A stretch of DNA of 64,000 nt from Pseudomonas poae (GCA_028869255.1 CP110972.1:1555001-1619000), one strand, 5' to 3'; numbered from the stretch's first letter, positions 8,204 through 17,791 are shown. Numbers and translations are program-made. The notes: generated by a model not told the origin, from the sequence alone.

Positions 8204-8236
8204 CGTGGAGTCTCTAAAGGGGCACAGACATTCCCC

Positions 8237-8325
8237 TGTGGGAGCGGGCTTGCTCGCGAAGGCGGTGTGTCATACACACATTCTGCGACTGGCATACCGC
8301 GTTCGCGAGCAAGCCCGCTCCCACA
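8237..8325. repeat. REPIN (subtype GGAGCGGGCTTGCTCGCGAA) inside the ABC operon
   Basis: Inverted pair TGTGGGAGCGGGCTTGCTCG... and its complement. It begins 34 bases from the permease start and ends 2 bases from the binding-protein stop codon, so it would form a strong hairpin in the intercistronic mRNA. Confidence 0.92.
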
Positions 8326-8327
8326 GG

Positions 8328-9107
8328 TTACTCGTTGTAGATATCCTGATCGCCGAAGTACTTTTTCTGGATCTGCGCGTAGGTGCCGTCGGCCTGGACG
8401 GCGGCGATGCCCTTGTTGATCAGTGCGCGCAGTTCCTGGTCGTTCTTGCGCAGGCCCATGGCGATGTCCAGTGGCAGGGTCGGGTCCTTGAAGGCCGGGC
8501 CGGTCTTGAAGTCGGCGCCTTCAGGCTTGGACAGGAAGTTGAGCTGGGCTTCGAGCTTGTCGGTCAGGGTGGCGTCGAGGCGGCCGTTTTGCAGGTCGGC
8601 GTAGTTTTGTTCCTGGGACTGGTAAGCCTTGATCTGCGCGCCGAGTTTGGCCAGGTGCGCACGCGCATAGGCTTCTTGCAGTGAGCCTTGCAGCACGCCT
8701 ACTTGCTTGCCTTTCAGCGATTCTGGGGTGTCGCCGAAGTCGGCGCTTTTGCGGGTGATCACCGAGGTCGGGCTGAGGAACAGACGGTCGGTGAAATCGA
8801 TGACTTTCTCACGTGCCGGGGTCACGGCCATGGAAGACATGATCGCGTCGAACTTGCGGGCGCGCAGGGCGGGGATCATGCCGTCGAATTCGTTGTGCAC
8901 CCAGGTGCATTTGACTTCAAGCTTGGCGCAGATCGCATTGCCCAACTCGATATCGAAGCCTTGCAGGCTGCCGTCGGCGGCCACGGATTCGAAGGGGGGG
9001 TACTCGGGGAACACGCCGAAGCGGATTTCTTTCCACTCCTGGGCGTGAGCGGCGCCAGCGCACAGTGGCAACAGCAATGCAGCGAAGAGTGATCGCAGTG
9101 GAGTCAT
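8328..9107 (-). CDS. Amino-acid ABC transporter periplasmic substrate-binding protein
   Basis: 259-residue family-3 solute-binding protein. A signal peptide (MTPLRSLFAALLLPLCAGAA) ends near AHA. The mature part starts EWKEIRFGVFPEYPPFESVAADGS, with FDIELGNAICAKLEVKCTWV and the DGMIPALRARKFDAIMSSMAVTPAR segment typical of lysine/arginine/ornithine/histidine binding proteins. It is the first gene of the leftward transporter set. Specificity for citrulline, ornithine or arginine is inferred from the adjacent catabolic genes. Confidence 0.9.
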   Translation of the reverse strand: MTPLRSLFAALLLPLCAGAAHAQEWKEIRFGVFPEYPPFESVAADGSLQGFDIELGNAICAKLEVKCTWVHNEFDGMIPALRARKFDAIMSSMAVTPAREKVIDFTDRLFLSPTSVITRKSADFGDTPESLKGKQVGVLQGSLQEAYARAHLAKLGAQIKAYQSQEQNYADLQNGRLDATLTDKLEAQLNFLSKPEGADFKTGPAFKDPTLPLDIAMGLRKNDQELRALINKGIAAVQADGTYAQIQKKYFGDQDIYNE

Positions 9108-9556
9108 CTGTCAGTCCCTATATTTTGTAATTGATGTCAGGGCAGTAAAAAGCGTGATGCAAAGTCTTGTTTTTGGTTGAGCGCGCCTTGTGTGGCAAGC
9201 CAGCTCATGTGGCGAGCGGACTTGCCCGCGTTGGGCTGCGCAGCAGCCCCAAACCTGTTGGCTCTTTATTCCCTGTTAGAACGCAGCGCTCTCGGGTGGG
9301 GCCCCTTCGTGGCCCAACGCGGGCAAGCCCGCTCGCTACAACAAGCCCGCTCGCCACACGCCCAAGAGGCTGTTTCGGCGCACAGAGAATGCTTCATGAT
9401 GGTGCGTTTTTTGTGTCGTTTACCCGGTGCATAAAGCGCGAATTGCGCTGTTAAAAAGCGCAATGCAGCGGAATCGGCTGCTGCACCCGCTAAATCGGCT
9501 TTCTACCTGTGAAATTCCGGCCTGCCCTGGGCGCAAAGCGGCAGGCCAGAGCGGTC
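9108..9556. other. 449-base intergenic region between ornithine cyclodeaminase and the binding-protein gene
   Basis: No convincing gene. It holds a large REP-like palindrome (9208-9358). Nearer the ocd end, AGCGCGAATTGCGCT is followed by AAGCGCAAT (9435-9463), a short repeated palindromic motif of unknown role. The promoter for the leftward transporter operon should lie in 9108-9200. Confidence 0.5.
9208..9358. repeat. Large REP-like palindrome (subtype GGCGAGCGGACTTGCCCGCGTT)
   Basis: The left arm TGTGGCGAGCGGACTTGCCC... and a right arm ...GGGCAAGCCCGCTCGCTACA enclose a centre with CTGCGCAGCAG. A further partial arm AAGCCCGCTCGCCACA follows directly, so the right side appears duplicated. 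Confidence 0.75.
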
Positions 9557-10603
9557 TCAGGCGCGCTTTTTGTGCTGTACACGCGGCTGTTGGGCCAGGC
9601 GTGCAAACAGGTCTTTCGGGTCGGCGAGGTCGGGCACCAGTTCAAGTGTGCTGCCCACGTCCAGGGCCTGTGCCACGTCCAGCACATAGCGCAGGGCCGA
9701 GTAGTCCTCGATGGCAAAGCCCACCGAGTCGAACAGGGTGACCTGGCGCGCGTTCTCGCGGCCGGGTTGCTGGCCGTTGATCACCTGCCACAACTCGGTC
9801 ACTGGCGAATCTTGCGGCAGGTGCTGGATTTCACCTTCGATGCGGCTTTGCGGTTCGTACTCGACGATCACGCGGGCGCGTTCGACGATGCGCCGGTCCA
9901 GCTCGGTCTTGCCCGGGCAGTCTCCGCCCACGGCATTGAGGTGCATGCCCGGTTCGATCATCTCGTCAGTCAGGATGGTGGCGTAGGCTTTGTCCGCCGT
10001 GACGGTAGTCACGATATCCGCACCTTTGACCGCCTCGGCTACGCTGGCGGCCAGGATCACCTTGATCGCCGGGAAGGCCTTGAGGTTGGCGGCGAGCTTG
10101 GCGGTGGCCTTGGCATCGATATCGAACAGGCGGATTTCAGTGATGCCGAGCATGGCGTGGAAGGCCAGCGCCTGGAATTCACTCTGCGAGCCGTTACCGA
10201 TCAAGGCCATGCTGCGGCTGTTTTCGCGGGCCAGGTAGCGAGCCACCAAGGCCGAGGTGGCGGCGGTGCGGATCGCGGTGGTCAGGGTCATTTCCGCCAG
10301 CAGCACCGGTTTGCCGGTGTCCACATCGCCCAGGGCGCCGAAGGCCATTACGGTGAGCATGCCGGCCAGGGTGTTTTTCGGGTGGCCGTTCACGTATTTG
10401 AAGGCGTACAGCGCCGCGTCGGACACCGGCATCAGCTCGATCACGCCGTCCGGCGAATGGTTGGCCAGGCGTGCGCATTTTTCGAAATCCTGCCAGCGCA
10501 GGTAATCGGCGCGAATGTACTCGGCCATTTCGCTGATGCAGGTTTGCAGGCCTTTTTGCGAGACCAGGTAGCTGAGGTCGTTGACGTCGATATAACGGGT
10601 CAT
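9557..10603 (-). CDS. ocd: Ornithine cyclodeaminase
   Basis: 348-residue NAD-dependent enzyme of the OCD/mu-crystallin family that converts L-ornithine to L-proline and ammonia. Visible are the substrate-site region PKNTLAGMLTVMAFGALGDVDTGKPVLLAEMTLTTAIRTAATSA overall, the Rossmann motif MALIGNGSQSEFQ, and AVGGDCPGKTELD, whose aspartate belongs to the family's active site. The length is typical. It follows the ctlX-like gene after 11 bases on the same strand, so the pair is one operon whose products would act in sequence. Confidence 0.93.
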   Translation of the reverse strand: MTRYIDVNDLSYLVSQKGLQTCISEMAEYIRADYLRWQDFEKCARLANHSPDGVIELMPVSDAALYAFKYVNGHPKNTLAGMLTVMAFGALGDVDTGKPVLLAEMTLTTAIRTAATSALVARYLARENSRSMALIGNGSQSEFQALAFHAMLGITEIRLFDIDAKATAKLAANLKAFPAIKVILAASVAEAVKGADIVTTVTADKAYATILTDEMIEPGMHLNAVGGDCPGKTELDRRIVERARVIVEYEPQSRIEGEIQHLPQDSPVTELWQVINGQQPGRENARQVTLFDSVGFAIEDYSALRYVLDVAQALDVGSTLELVPDLADPKDLFARLAQQPRVQHKKRA

Positions 10604-10614
10604 GGGAAGACTCC

Positions 10615-11541
10615 TTATTGAAATGAGGGACGGGCCGGCAGGTGCACTTCGGCCAGCATGCAGCGTGCGCTGCCGCCGCCGATGCGTTCGATGTTGTCGA
10701 TGTTCACCACCACCGGCCGCGTATGGCGTTCCACGTGCCGGCGCTGGGCGGGTTGCAGGGCGCCCCAGGCGCTGGCGGACATCACCAGCAGCGGCTGGCC
10801 GTCACGGTCGTGGACTTCGAGCATGTTGCCGGCGAAGGCTTCGAGCTGGTCGAAGTCAAGGCCGAGGATGTCCTTTCCGGTGTCGCGCAGGGAGCGTTCC
10901 AGGGCCTGGCGCTCGTTGGCATCGGGCAGGGCTTGCAGGCACACCACCGAGAGGTCGCGGCCGACGCTCATCATCACGTTGCTGTGGTAGATCGGCGCGT
11001 GATCCCGGTCGACGGCGTGGAACACGCACAGCCGGTAGTCGAGGCGTTCGGCGAACTGGCGCAGGGCGTCATGGTGGGTGCGCCCGGAGTGGCAGGCGTA
11101 GCTGATGCGGTGTTGGCGGTCGAGCACCATGCTGCCGGTGCCTTCGAGGAAGATGTTCTGTTGTTCGAGGTGGCTCAGGTCGATGGTGCTGTTGATCGCA
11201 AAGCGTTGCTCCAGCACTTGCAGCACGCCCTTGTTGCGTTCCAGTCGTCGGTTCTGGCCTTCCATCGGGTACAGCACCAGGCTGCCGTCGGCGTGGCTGC
11301 TCCACCAGTTATTGGGGAAGATCGAATCCGGGGTGTGGGGCGCCGGGGTGTCCTGCACCACCAGCACTTGCACGCCATGTCGGCGCAGGGTGTCGACATA
11401 GCCGTCGAACTCTTCCAGCGCTTTGTGCTGCGCGCTGAGCGGGTCGAGGGGCGGGCGTTGAAAGCGGTTGTTGATCGCGGTGTCCGGGTTGAAGGCAAAG
11501 CGCGCCGGGCGAATCATCAGGACGGTGTTGGTGGTTTGCAT
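10615..11541 (-). CDS. ctlX: Citrulline hydrolase CtlX-like protein (amidinotransferase/arginine-deiminase superfamily)
   Basis: 308-residue member of the guanidine-modifying superfamily. The family signatures IFPNNWWSSHADG, EGTGSMVLDRQH and YHSNVMMSVG carry the Asp/Glu/His catalytic set, and the nucleophilic Cys is expected near GGGSARCMLAEVHL at the C-terminus, where SARCML is present. CtlX proteins hydrolyse citrulline to ornithine. The adjacent ornithine cyclodeaminase would take ornithine to proline, which supports this call over dimethylarginine hydrolase or arginine deiminase; substrate is nevertheless inferred. Confidence 0.82.
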   Translation of the reverse strand: MQTTNTVLMIRPARFAFNPDTAINNRFQRPPLDPLSAQHKALEEFDGYVDTLRRHGVQVLVVQDTPAPHTPDSIFPNNWWSSHADGSLVLYPMEGQNRRLERNKGVLQVLEQRFAINSTIDLSHLEQQNIFLEGTGSMVLDRQHRISYACHSGRTHHDALRQFAERLDYRLCVFHAVDRDHAPIYHSNVMMSVGRDLSVVCLQALPDANERQALERSLRDTGKDILGLDFDQLEAFAGNMLEVHDRDGQPLLVMSASAWGALQPAQRRHVERHTRPVVVNIDNIERIGGGSARCMLAEVHLPARPSFQ

Positions 11542-11692
11542 GGGTGCACGGGTCCATGGGGTTGAGCTGTGGGGCTATTTTGTGCGTTGTGGTGGGGCAA
11601 TCCCGGCTGATATCGCGGGGCGGTTCAGCCGGGAAAGCTGAAAAAGGGGGTGGGGCAGCCGAATCGGCTGCTGAACTGAAATGCGGTCAAAC

Positions 11693-11772
11693 TGTGGGAG
11701 CTGGCTTGCCTGCGATGGCGGACTAGATGCCCTGACTGACAGACCGCTATCGCAGGCAAGCCAGCTCCCACA
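11693..11772. repeat. REPIN (subtype GGAGCTGGCTTGCCTGCGAT)
   Basis: Inverted pair with a short spacer between the divergent ctlX and acetyltransferase genes. The right arm ends 46 bases before the acetyltransferase ATG, so its promoter must lie inside or beside the repeat. Confidence 0.9.
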
Positions 11773-11817
11773 TTAGTATGGTGGCGGTCGTGACACCCGA
11801 GCCAGGAAGGAGAATGC

Positions 11818-12712
11818 ATGTCTACCGCTGTTCGTCTTGCCCAAACCACCGATGCCGAGGGCATCAGCCAGGTCATCCTGGCGGCGCTGCACAGTAGCAA
11901 TGTGCAGGATTACCCGGCCGAAGTGATTGCGCGGGTGGCCAGCAACTTCACGCCCGAGGCGGTGCTGGAACTGCTCAAGCGCCGCCTGGTGCTGGTGGCG
12001 ATCCAGGACCAGGTGGTGGTCGCCACGGCGGCCCTCGACGGCAATGTGGTGCGCTCGGTGTTCGTCAATCCGACGCTGCAAGGGCGGGGGATTGGTCGGC
12101 TGCTGATGATTGAAGTCGAGTTGCGCGCCCGTGAGGCCGGGGTGACGGTACTGAGTGTGCCGTCCTCGCTGACGGCGGAACCGTTCTATACCAGGCTGGG
12201 GTTTCATACCGTGCGCGACGTCTACCATGGCAACGAGCGCACGCTGGTGATGGAGAAGGCGCTGCTGTCCCGGCATCCCATCGGGCCGTATCGCGACCGC
12301 CAGCACCGTGCGCAAGTCGTGGCCTTATGGCAGCAAGCCTTTGGCTACGACACGGCCCATAACCTGCCAACGCTGGCGATTGATAAAAAAGCTGGCCGTC
12401 AACGACGGGCTGTTTTTCGTGGCGACCGACAAAAAAACCGTGATCGGGACGATTCTTGCCGGCTACGACGGCCATCGTGGCTGGCTGTATTCAGTGGCGG
12501 TGCACACGGACTATCGGCGCCATGGCCTGGGTTCCTCGCTGGTGCGGTATGCGGAACAGGCACTGACGGCGTTGGGCTGCATGAAGATCAACCTGCAGAT
12601 CACCAGCGGCAATGAGGCGGTGGCGGGGTTCTATGAGGCGTTGGGGTATGGGGTGGAGGCGAGGATCAGCATGGGCAAGAAGATTGGGGTGAATATTCCC
12701 AAGCAATTTTGA
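11818..12712 (+). CDS. Two-domain GNAT acetyltransferase, frameshifted
   Basis: Tandem GNAT protein. The first domain (about residues 5-145) has the acetyl-CoA motif VNPTLQGRGIGRLLM and ends FYTRLGFHTV. The second, YpeA-like domain (about 160-297) has VHTDYRRHGLGSSLV and FYEALGYGVE. The frame breaks in the run of six A at 12385-12390; with five A the protein reads LPTLAIDKKLAVNDGLFFVATDKK and is 297 residues long. ATG 11818 has GGAAGGAG upstream. Substrates are unknown. The break looks like a one-base homopolymer insertion error. Confidence 0.75.
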
Positions 12713-12729
12713 AAACGCAGGAAATCCAA

Positions 12730-12819
12730 TGTGGGAGCTGGCTTGCCTGCGATAGCGGTGGACCAGTCAACTTATTCAGCAACTGATACACCGCTATCGC
12801 AGGCAAGCCAGCTCCCACA
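12730..12819. repeat. REPIN (subtype GGAGCTGGCTTGCCTGCGAT)
   Basis: Inverted pair between the 3' ends of two convergent genes (acetyltransferase and ilvE); it may act as a bidirectional stop or mRNA end stabiliser. Confidence 0.9.
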
Positions 12820-12847
12820 GGGTTTTGTGGTGTTGCTGGTGTTGTGG

Positions 12848-13867
12848 TTAGACCTTGACGATCCAGCCCGCTGGCGCTTCAACGTCGCCGGTTTGCACGC
12901 CGGTCAGCTCTTTGTAGAGCTTCTGGGTGATCGGGCCGACTTCGGTTTCGCTGTGGAATACATGCAGTTGGCCGTTGTACTGGATGCCGCCGATCGGCGA
13001 GATCACCGCAGCAGTCCCGCAGGCACCGGCTTCCTTGAACTGGTCCAGTTTGTCGATGAACACTTCGCCCTCGACCACTTCCAGGCCCAGGCGGGTCTGG
13101 GCCAGTTCAATCAGCGACAGGCGGGTGATGCCTGGCAGCACCGAAGGCGACTTCGGCGTGATGAACTTATTGTCGTGGGTGATCCCGAAGAAGTTGGCCG
13201 AGCCGACTTCTTCGATTTTCGAGTGGGTCATCGGGTCCAGATAGATTGCGTCGGCGAAACCGGATTTCTTCGCTTCGGAACCCGGCATCAGGCTGGCCGC
13301 GTAGTTGCCACCGACCTTGGCGGCACCGGTGCCTTGTGGCGCGGCGCGGTCGAAGGTGGAGATCTGGAAGTTATGCGGCACCAGGCCACCTTTGAAGTAG
13401 GCACCGACCGGGATCGCGAACACCGAGAAGATGAACTCCGGCGCGGTACGCACACCGATGTTGTCACCGGTGCCGATCACGAACGGGCGCAGGTACAGCG
13501 CGCCGCCGCTGCCGTAGGGCGGGATGAACCGCTCGTTGGCCTTGACCACTTGCTTGCAGGCTTCAATGAAGTCTTCGGTCGACACATGCGGCATCAGCAG
13601 GCGTGCGCAGCTGCGTTGCATGCGGGCGGCGTTCTGGTCCGGGCGGAACAGGTTGATCGAACCGTCCTTGCAACGATAGGCCTTGAGGCCCTCAAAGCAC
13701 TGCTGGCCATAGTGCAGGGCAGTCGAGCCCTCGCTGATGTGCAGCACGTTATCGTCGGTCAGGGTGCCTGCTTGCCACTCGCCGTTTTTCCAGACTTGGA
13801 GAAACCGTTTGTCGGTCTTGATGTAGTCAAAACCCAGCTTGTCCCAATTGATGCTTTCGTTACCCAT
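12848..13867 (-). CDS. ilvE: Branched-chain amino-acid aminotransferase
   Basis: 339-residue fold-type IV PLP enzyme that interconverts leucine, isoleucine or valine with their 2-keto acids. Conserved blocks are YGQQCFEGLKAYR, YLRPFVIGTGDNIGV, KVGGNYAASLMPGSEAKKSGF (PLP-lysine region) and EEVGSANFFGIT. It is the 2-oxo-acid supplier for the bkd complex encoded just upstream on the same strand, separated by REP sequences. The length fits the type II (IlvE/BCAT) group. Confidence 0.93.
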   Translation of the reverse strand: MGNESINWDKLGFDYIKTDKRFLQVWKNGEWQAGTLTDDNVLHISEGSTALHYGQQCFEGLKAYRCKDGSINLFRPDQNAARMQRSCARLLMPHVSTEDFIEACKQVVKANERFIPPYGSGGALYLRPFVIGTGDNIGVRTAPEFIFSVFAIPVGAYFKGGLVPHNFQISTFDRAAPQGTGAAKVGGNYAASLMPGSEAKKSGFADAIYLDPMTHSKIEEVGSANFFGITHDNKFITPKSPSVLPGITRLSLIELAQTRLGLEVVEGEVFIDKLDQFKEAGACGTAAVISPIGGIQYNGQLHVFHSETEVGPITQKLYKELTGVQTGDVEAPAGWIVKV

Positions 13868-13959
13868 GACACCCTCTATCTCTGGTCAACCGCCTGGTCG
13901 AAGGCAGGCTTGTCGGTTTTTTTTCTGGATGGGCGCAACAATACTTCATTCTTGGCCGG

Positions 13960-14036
13960 TGTGGGAGCGGGTGGGCGGACCATTCACCCTGTGTATTGGC
14001 TGATCCGCCGCTATCGCAGGCAAGCCAGCTCCCACA
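13960..14036. repeat. REPIN, mixed arms
   Basis: The left arm is truncated and of the GGAGCGGG type (TGTGGGAGCGGGTGGGC), while the right arm ATCGCAGGCAAGCCAGCTCC is of the other subtype. The element appears chimeric or decayed. Confidence 0.7.
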
Positions 14037-14054
14037 TTTTGGAATGCATTCTCC

Positions 14055-14080
14055 TGTGGGAGCTGGCTTGCCTGCGATGG
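14055..14080 (+). repeat. Single REP, 13 bases from the lpdV stop codon
   Basis: TGTGGGAGCTGGCTTGCCTG followed by CGATGG, one arm only, directly downstream of the bkd operon end. Confidence 0.8.
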
Positions 14081-14093
14081 CCTCACCACGGTT

Positions 14094-15473
14094 TTACAGA
14101 TGCAGCGCGTGACCCAATGCTCTCAATGCTGCTTCCTGCACGGCTTCGCCGAGCGTCGGATGGGCATGGATGGTGCCCGCCACGTCTTCCAGGCGTACGC
14201 CCATTTCCAGGCTCAGGCCGAAGGCGGTGGACAGTTCCGACACGCCCGCGCCTACCGCTTGCCAGCCGACGATCAGGTGGTTGTCACGCCGCGCCACTAC
14301 CCGCACGAAGCCGGTTTTCGACTCCAGGGTCATGGCCCGGCCGTTGGCCGCGAACGGGAAACTCGACACGATGCAGTCCAGGCCGGCCGCCTTGGCGTCA
14401 TCGGGCGTGTTGCCGACCACCACCAGTTCCGGGTCGGTAAAGCACACTGCCGGGATGGCCGCCGGGTTGAACTCACGGGATTTGCCGCTGATCAGTTCGG
14501 CGACCATTTCGCCCTGCGCCATGGCCCGGTGCGCCAACATCGGCTCGCCGCTCACGTCGCCGATCGCCCACACATTGCGCATGCTGGTCTGGCACTGGTG
14601 GTCGATCTTGATCGCCGAACCGTTCATCGCAAGGTTCAGCGCTTCAAGGTTCCAGCCCTGGGTATTGGGTTTGCGACCAACGGCCACCAGTACCTGGTCG
14701 GTTTCCAGCGACAAGGTCTCGCCATTCGGGTCGCGTACTTGCAGTTGGTTATCTGCAAAACCAGTGACGCTGTGCTTGAGGTACAGCTTCACGCCCAATT
14801 GCTTGAGGGATTCACTCACCGGCTGGGTCAGCTCGGCGTCGTAGGCCGGCAGGATGCGGTCCTGCGCCTCGACCACACTGACCTCGGCGCCGAGCTTGCG
14901 GTAGGCAATCCCCAGCTCCAGGCCAATGTAGCCGCCGCCGACCACAATCAGCCGCTTGGGCACCCGGGTTGGCGCCAGCGCTTCAGTGGAGGAGATGATC
15001 GGCCCGCCAATCGGCAGCATCGGCAGGTTGACGCTTTTCGAGCCGGTGGCCAGCAGCAGGTGTTCACACTGGATGCGCTGGCCGCCGACGTCGACCGTCT
15101 TGCCATCGACCATGTTGGCCCAACCGTGGATGACCTGCACTTTGTGCTTCTTCAACAGCGCGGCGACGCCAGTGGTCAGGCGGTCGACGATGCCGTCTTT
15201 CCACTCCACGCTTTTGCGGATATCCAGCGTGGGTACATCCACTTCGATGCCCAACTGCGAGCCCTGGCTATGGTGCACGGTTTGCTGGAACTGTTCGGCC
15301 ACATGGATCAAGGCTTTTGATGGAATGCAGCCGATGTTCAGGCAGGTGCCGCCCAGCGCCTGGCCTTCGACCAGAATGGTCGGGATGCCCAGCTGGCCGG
15401 CGCGAATCGCCGCCACATAGCCGCCAGGCCCGCCGCCGATAATCAGCAGGGTGGTGTTTAATGTCTGCGTCAT
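14094..15473 (-). CDS. lpdV: Dihydrolipoyl dehydrogenase E3 of the branched-chain keto-acid complex
   Basis: 459-residue FAD flavoprotein disulfide reductase that reoxidises the lipoyl groups of BkdB using NAD+. FAD motif [17 protein letters not shown] is at about 13-29. The redox disulfide lies in [13 protein letters not shown]. The NAD motif is [12 protein letters not shown], and the C-terminal active-site [10 protein letters not shown] is intact. It is the last gene of bkdA1-bkdA2-bkdB-lpdV, four bases after bkdB. Other lipoamide dehydrogenases exist in Pseudomonas; the operon position makes this LPD-Val. Confidence 0.95.
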   Translation of the reverse strand: MTQTLNTTLLIIGGGPGGYVAAIRAGQLGIPTILVEGQALGGTCLNIGCIPSKALIHVAEQFQQTVHHSQGSQLGIEVDVPTLDIRKSVEWKDGIVDRLTTGVAALLKKHKVQVIHGWANMVDGKTVDVGGQRIQCEHLLLATGSKSVNLPMLPIGGPIISSTEALAPTRVPKRLIVVGGGYIGLELGIAYRKLGAEVSVVEAQDRILPAYDAELTQPVSESLKQLGVKLYLKHSVTGFADNQLQVRDPNGETLSLETDQVLVAVGRKPNTQGWNLEALNLAMNGSAIKIDHQCQTSMRNVWAIGDVSGEPMLAHRAMAQGEMVAELISGKSREFNPAAIPAVCFTDPELVVVGNTPDDAKAAGLDCIVSSFPFAANGRAMTLESKTGFVRVVARRDNHLIVGWQAVGAGVSELSTAFGLSLEMGVRLEDVAGTIHAHPTLGEAVQEAALRALGHALHL

Positions 15474-15477
15474 GCCC

Positions 15478-16731
15478 TTACTCCAGGAACAGGCTGGCGG
15501 GTTGTTCGAGCAGGCCGCGAATGGCCTGGATGAATTGCGCCGCGTCCATGCCGTCGACCACGCGGTGATCGAAGGAGCTGGAGAGGTTCATCATCTTGCG
15601 GATCACGATCTGGCCCTTGATCACCATCGGCCGCTCAACGATGCGGTTGACGCCGACTATCGCGACTTCCGGCAGGTTCAGCACCGGGGTGCTGACGATC
15701 CCGCCCAGCGCACCGAGGCTGGTCAGGGTGATGGTCGAGCCTGACAGCTCGTCGCGGCTGGCCTTGCCATTGCGCGCAGCCGTGGCCAAACGTGCGATTT
15801 CCTCGGCATTGCCCCACAGGCTACGGGCTTCGGCATGCCGCACCACTGGCACCATCAGGCCCACGTCGCTTTGGGTGGCGACCCCCACATGCACCGCGCC
15901 AAAGCGGGTGATGACCTGGTTTTCGTCGTCGTAACGCGCGTTGATCTGCGGGAAATCGCGCAACGCCACGACCATGGCGCGCACGATAAACGGCAGCAGG
16001 GTCAGCTTGCCGCGTGCAGCGCCGTGCTTCTCATTGAGGTGCACACGCAGCTCGTCGAGGGCTGTGACGTCGATTTCTTCCACATAGCTGAAATGCGCAG
16101 CACGGCGGGTGGCGTCCTGCATGCGCTGGGCGATCTTGCGGCGCATGCCGATCACCGGGATCTGTTCCTCGGTGTTGCGCTCGGCGTAGGGGTTGGCGCC
16201 TGTGGAAGGTTTGGCCGCGCCTTGTTGCAGGTAGGCGTCGAGGTCTTCGTGCAGAATCCGGCCCGCCGGGCCCGTGCCCTGCACCAGGCGCAACTGAATG
16301 CCCGCATCCAGGGCGTGCTTGCGCACGGCGGGGGAGGCCAGGGGGCGTTCGTCGGCCTCGCGGGCGACGGGTGCCGCAGCGGGTTTCACGACGGGCTTAC
16401 TCTCAACCACGGGGGCCGGCTTGGCCTCAACGACGGGCGCAGCCTTGGCGGCCTCCTGCACCACTGGCGCATCCTTGGCGTTACCGGCGCCTTCCACTTC
16501 AATACTGATCAAAATACTGCCCACGGCCATGACTTCACCCGGCTCGCCGCCGAGGGAAATCACCTTGCCGTGCACCGGCGAGGGAATGTCCACCATCGCC
16601 TTGTCGGTCATCACATCCGCCAGCACCTGGTCTTCTACCACCAGGTCGCCGACCTTCACGTGCCATACCGACAGTTCAACTTCCGCGATGCCTTCGCCAA
16701 TGTCCGGCATCTTGATAACGTGCGTGCCCAT
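15478..16731 (-). CDS. bkdB: Branched-chain keto-acid dehydrogenase E2 (dihydrolipoyl transacylase)
   Basis: 417-residue core acyltransferase. An N-terminal lipoyl domain carries the lipoylated lysine in [15 protein letters not shown] proline/alanine-rich linker (about 85-130) leads to the E3-binding domain ([16 protein letters not shown]), another linker and the catalytic domain ending with [15 protein letters not shown], whose HxxxDG is the active site. It follows bkdA2 with no gap (stop and start are adjacent) and precedes lpdV. It transfers isobutyryl and methylbutyryl groups to CoA. Confidence 0.95.
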   Translation of the reverse strand: MGTHVIKMPDIGEGIAEVELSVWHVKVGDLVVEDQVLADVMTDKAMVDIPSPVHGKVISLGGEPGEVMAVGSILISIEVEGAGNAKDAPVVQEAAKAAPVVEAKPAPVVESKPVVKPAAAPVAREADERPLASPAVRKHALDAGIQLRLVQGTGPAGRILHEDLDAYLQQGAAKPSTGANPYAERNTEEQIPVIGMRRKIAQRMQDATRRAAHFSYVEEIDVTALDELRVHLNEKHGAARGKLTLLPFIVRAMVVALRDFPQINARYDDENQVITRFGAVHVGVATQSDVGLMVPVVRHAEARSLWGNAEEIARLATAARNGKASRDELSGSTITLTSLGALGGIVSTPVLNLPEVAIVGVNRIVERPMVIKGQIVIRKMMNLSSSFDHRVVDGMDAAQFIQAIRGLLEQPASLFLE

Positions 16732-17790
16732 TCAGACCTCCATAACCCGTTTCAACGCCGCGCCCACTCGGGACGGCCCTGGGAAATACGCCCACTCCTG
16801 CGCGTGCGGGTAGGGCGTGTCCCAACCGGTCACGCGTTCGATCGGCGCTTCCAGGTGGTGGAAGCAATGCTCTTGCACCAGCGACACCAACTCGGCACCA
16901 AAGCCGCAGGTGCGGGTGGCTTCATGCACCACCACGCAACGGCCGGTCTTTTTCACCGATTTGACGATGGTTTCCAGGTCCAGCGGCCACAGGCTGCGCA
17001 GGTCGATGACTTCGGCGTCGATGCCGGTTTCTTCGGCGGCAACTTGCGACACATACACCGTGGTGCCGTAGGTCAGCACGGTCACAGCCGAGCCCGGGCG
17101 CACGATGGCGGCCACGTCCAGCGGCACGGTGTAGTAACCGTCCGGCACTTGCGCTTGCGGGTGTTTCGACCACGGGGTTACCGGGCGGTCGTGATGGCCA
17201 TCGAACGGGCCGTTGTACAGGCGTTTTGGCTCGAGGAAGATCACCGGGTCGTCGTTTTCAATCGAGGCGATCAGCAGGCCCTTGGCGTCATACGGGTTGG
17301 ACGGCATCACGGTGCGCAGGCCGCAGACTTGGGTGAACACCGCTTCGATGCTCTGGCTGTGGGTCTGGCCGCCATAAATGCCGCCGCCGCAGGGCATGCG
17401 CATGGTCAGCGGCGCGGTGAACTGGCCGGCCGAACGATAACGCAGGCGCGCCGCTTCGGAGATGATCTGGTCGGTGGCGGGGTAGACGTAGTCGGCGAAC
17501 TGGATTTCCGCCACCGGGCGCAGGCCATAGGCACCCATGCCGACCGCGACGCCGACGATGCCGCTTTCCGAGATCGGCGCGTCGAATACCCGCGAGCTGC
17601 CGTATTTGGTCTGCAAGCCTTCGGTGCAACGGAACACGCCGCCGAAGTAGCCGACGTCCTGGCCGAACACCACCACATTGTCGTCACGTTCGAGCATCAC
17701 ATCCATGGCCGAGCGCAGGGCCTGGATCATGGTCATGGTGGTGGTGGTCATGGCGGTTTCCAATTCGATACTGCTGTTGTGATCGTTCAT
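16732..17790 (-). CDS. bkdA2: Branched-chain keto-acid dehydrogenase E1 beta subunit
   Basis: 352-residue beta subunit of the thiamine-diphosphate decarboxylase. Typical blocks are NVVVFGQDVGYFGGVFRCTEGLQTKYG, RVFDAPISESGIVGVAVGMGAYG and RMPCGGGIYGGQTHSQSIEA. The C-terminal transketolase domain holds LTYGTTVYVSQVAAEE and DLRSLWPLDLETI. It begins one base after the bkdA1 stop. With BkdA1 it oxidatively decarboxylates the keto acids of valine, leucine and isoleucine. Confidence 0.95.
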   Translation of the reverse strand: MNDHNSSIELETAMTTTTMTMIQALRSAMDVMLERDDNVVVFGQDVGYFGGVFRCTEGLQTKYGSSRVFDAPISESGIVGVAVGMGAYGLRPVAEIQFADYVYPATDQIISEAARLRYRSAGQFTAPLTMRMPCGGGIYGGQTHSQSIEAVFTQVCGLRTVMPSNPYDAKGLLIASIENDDPVIFLEPKRLYNGPFDGHHDRPVTPWSKHPQAQVPDGYYTVPLDVAAIVRPGSAVTVLTYGTTVYVSQVAAEETGIDAEVIDLRSLWPLDLETIVKSVKKTGRCVVVHEATRTCGFGAELVSLVQEHCFHHLEAPIERVTGWDTPYPHAQEWAYFPGPSRVGAALKRVMEV

Positions 17791-17791
17791 G

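Noticed and set aside
12731..14440. A 569-codon plus-strand frame across ilvE
   Set aside because: It starts inside a REPIN and runs antisense to ilvE and lpdV; its codon pattern is that of GC-rich opposite-strand sequence.
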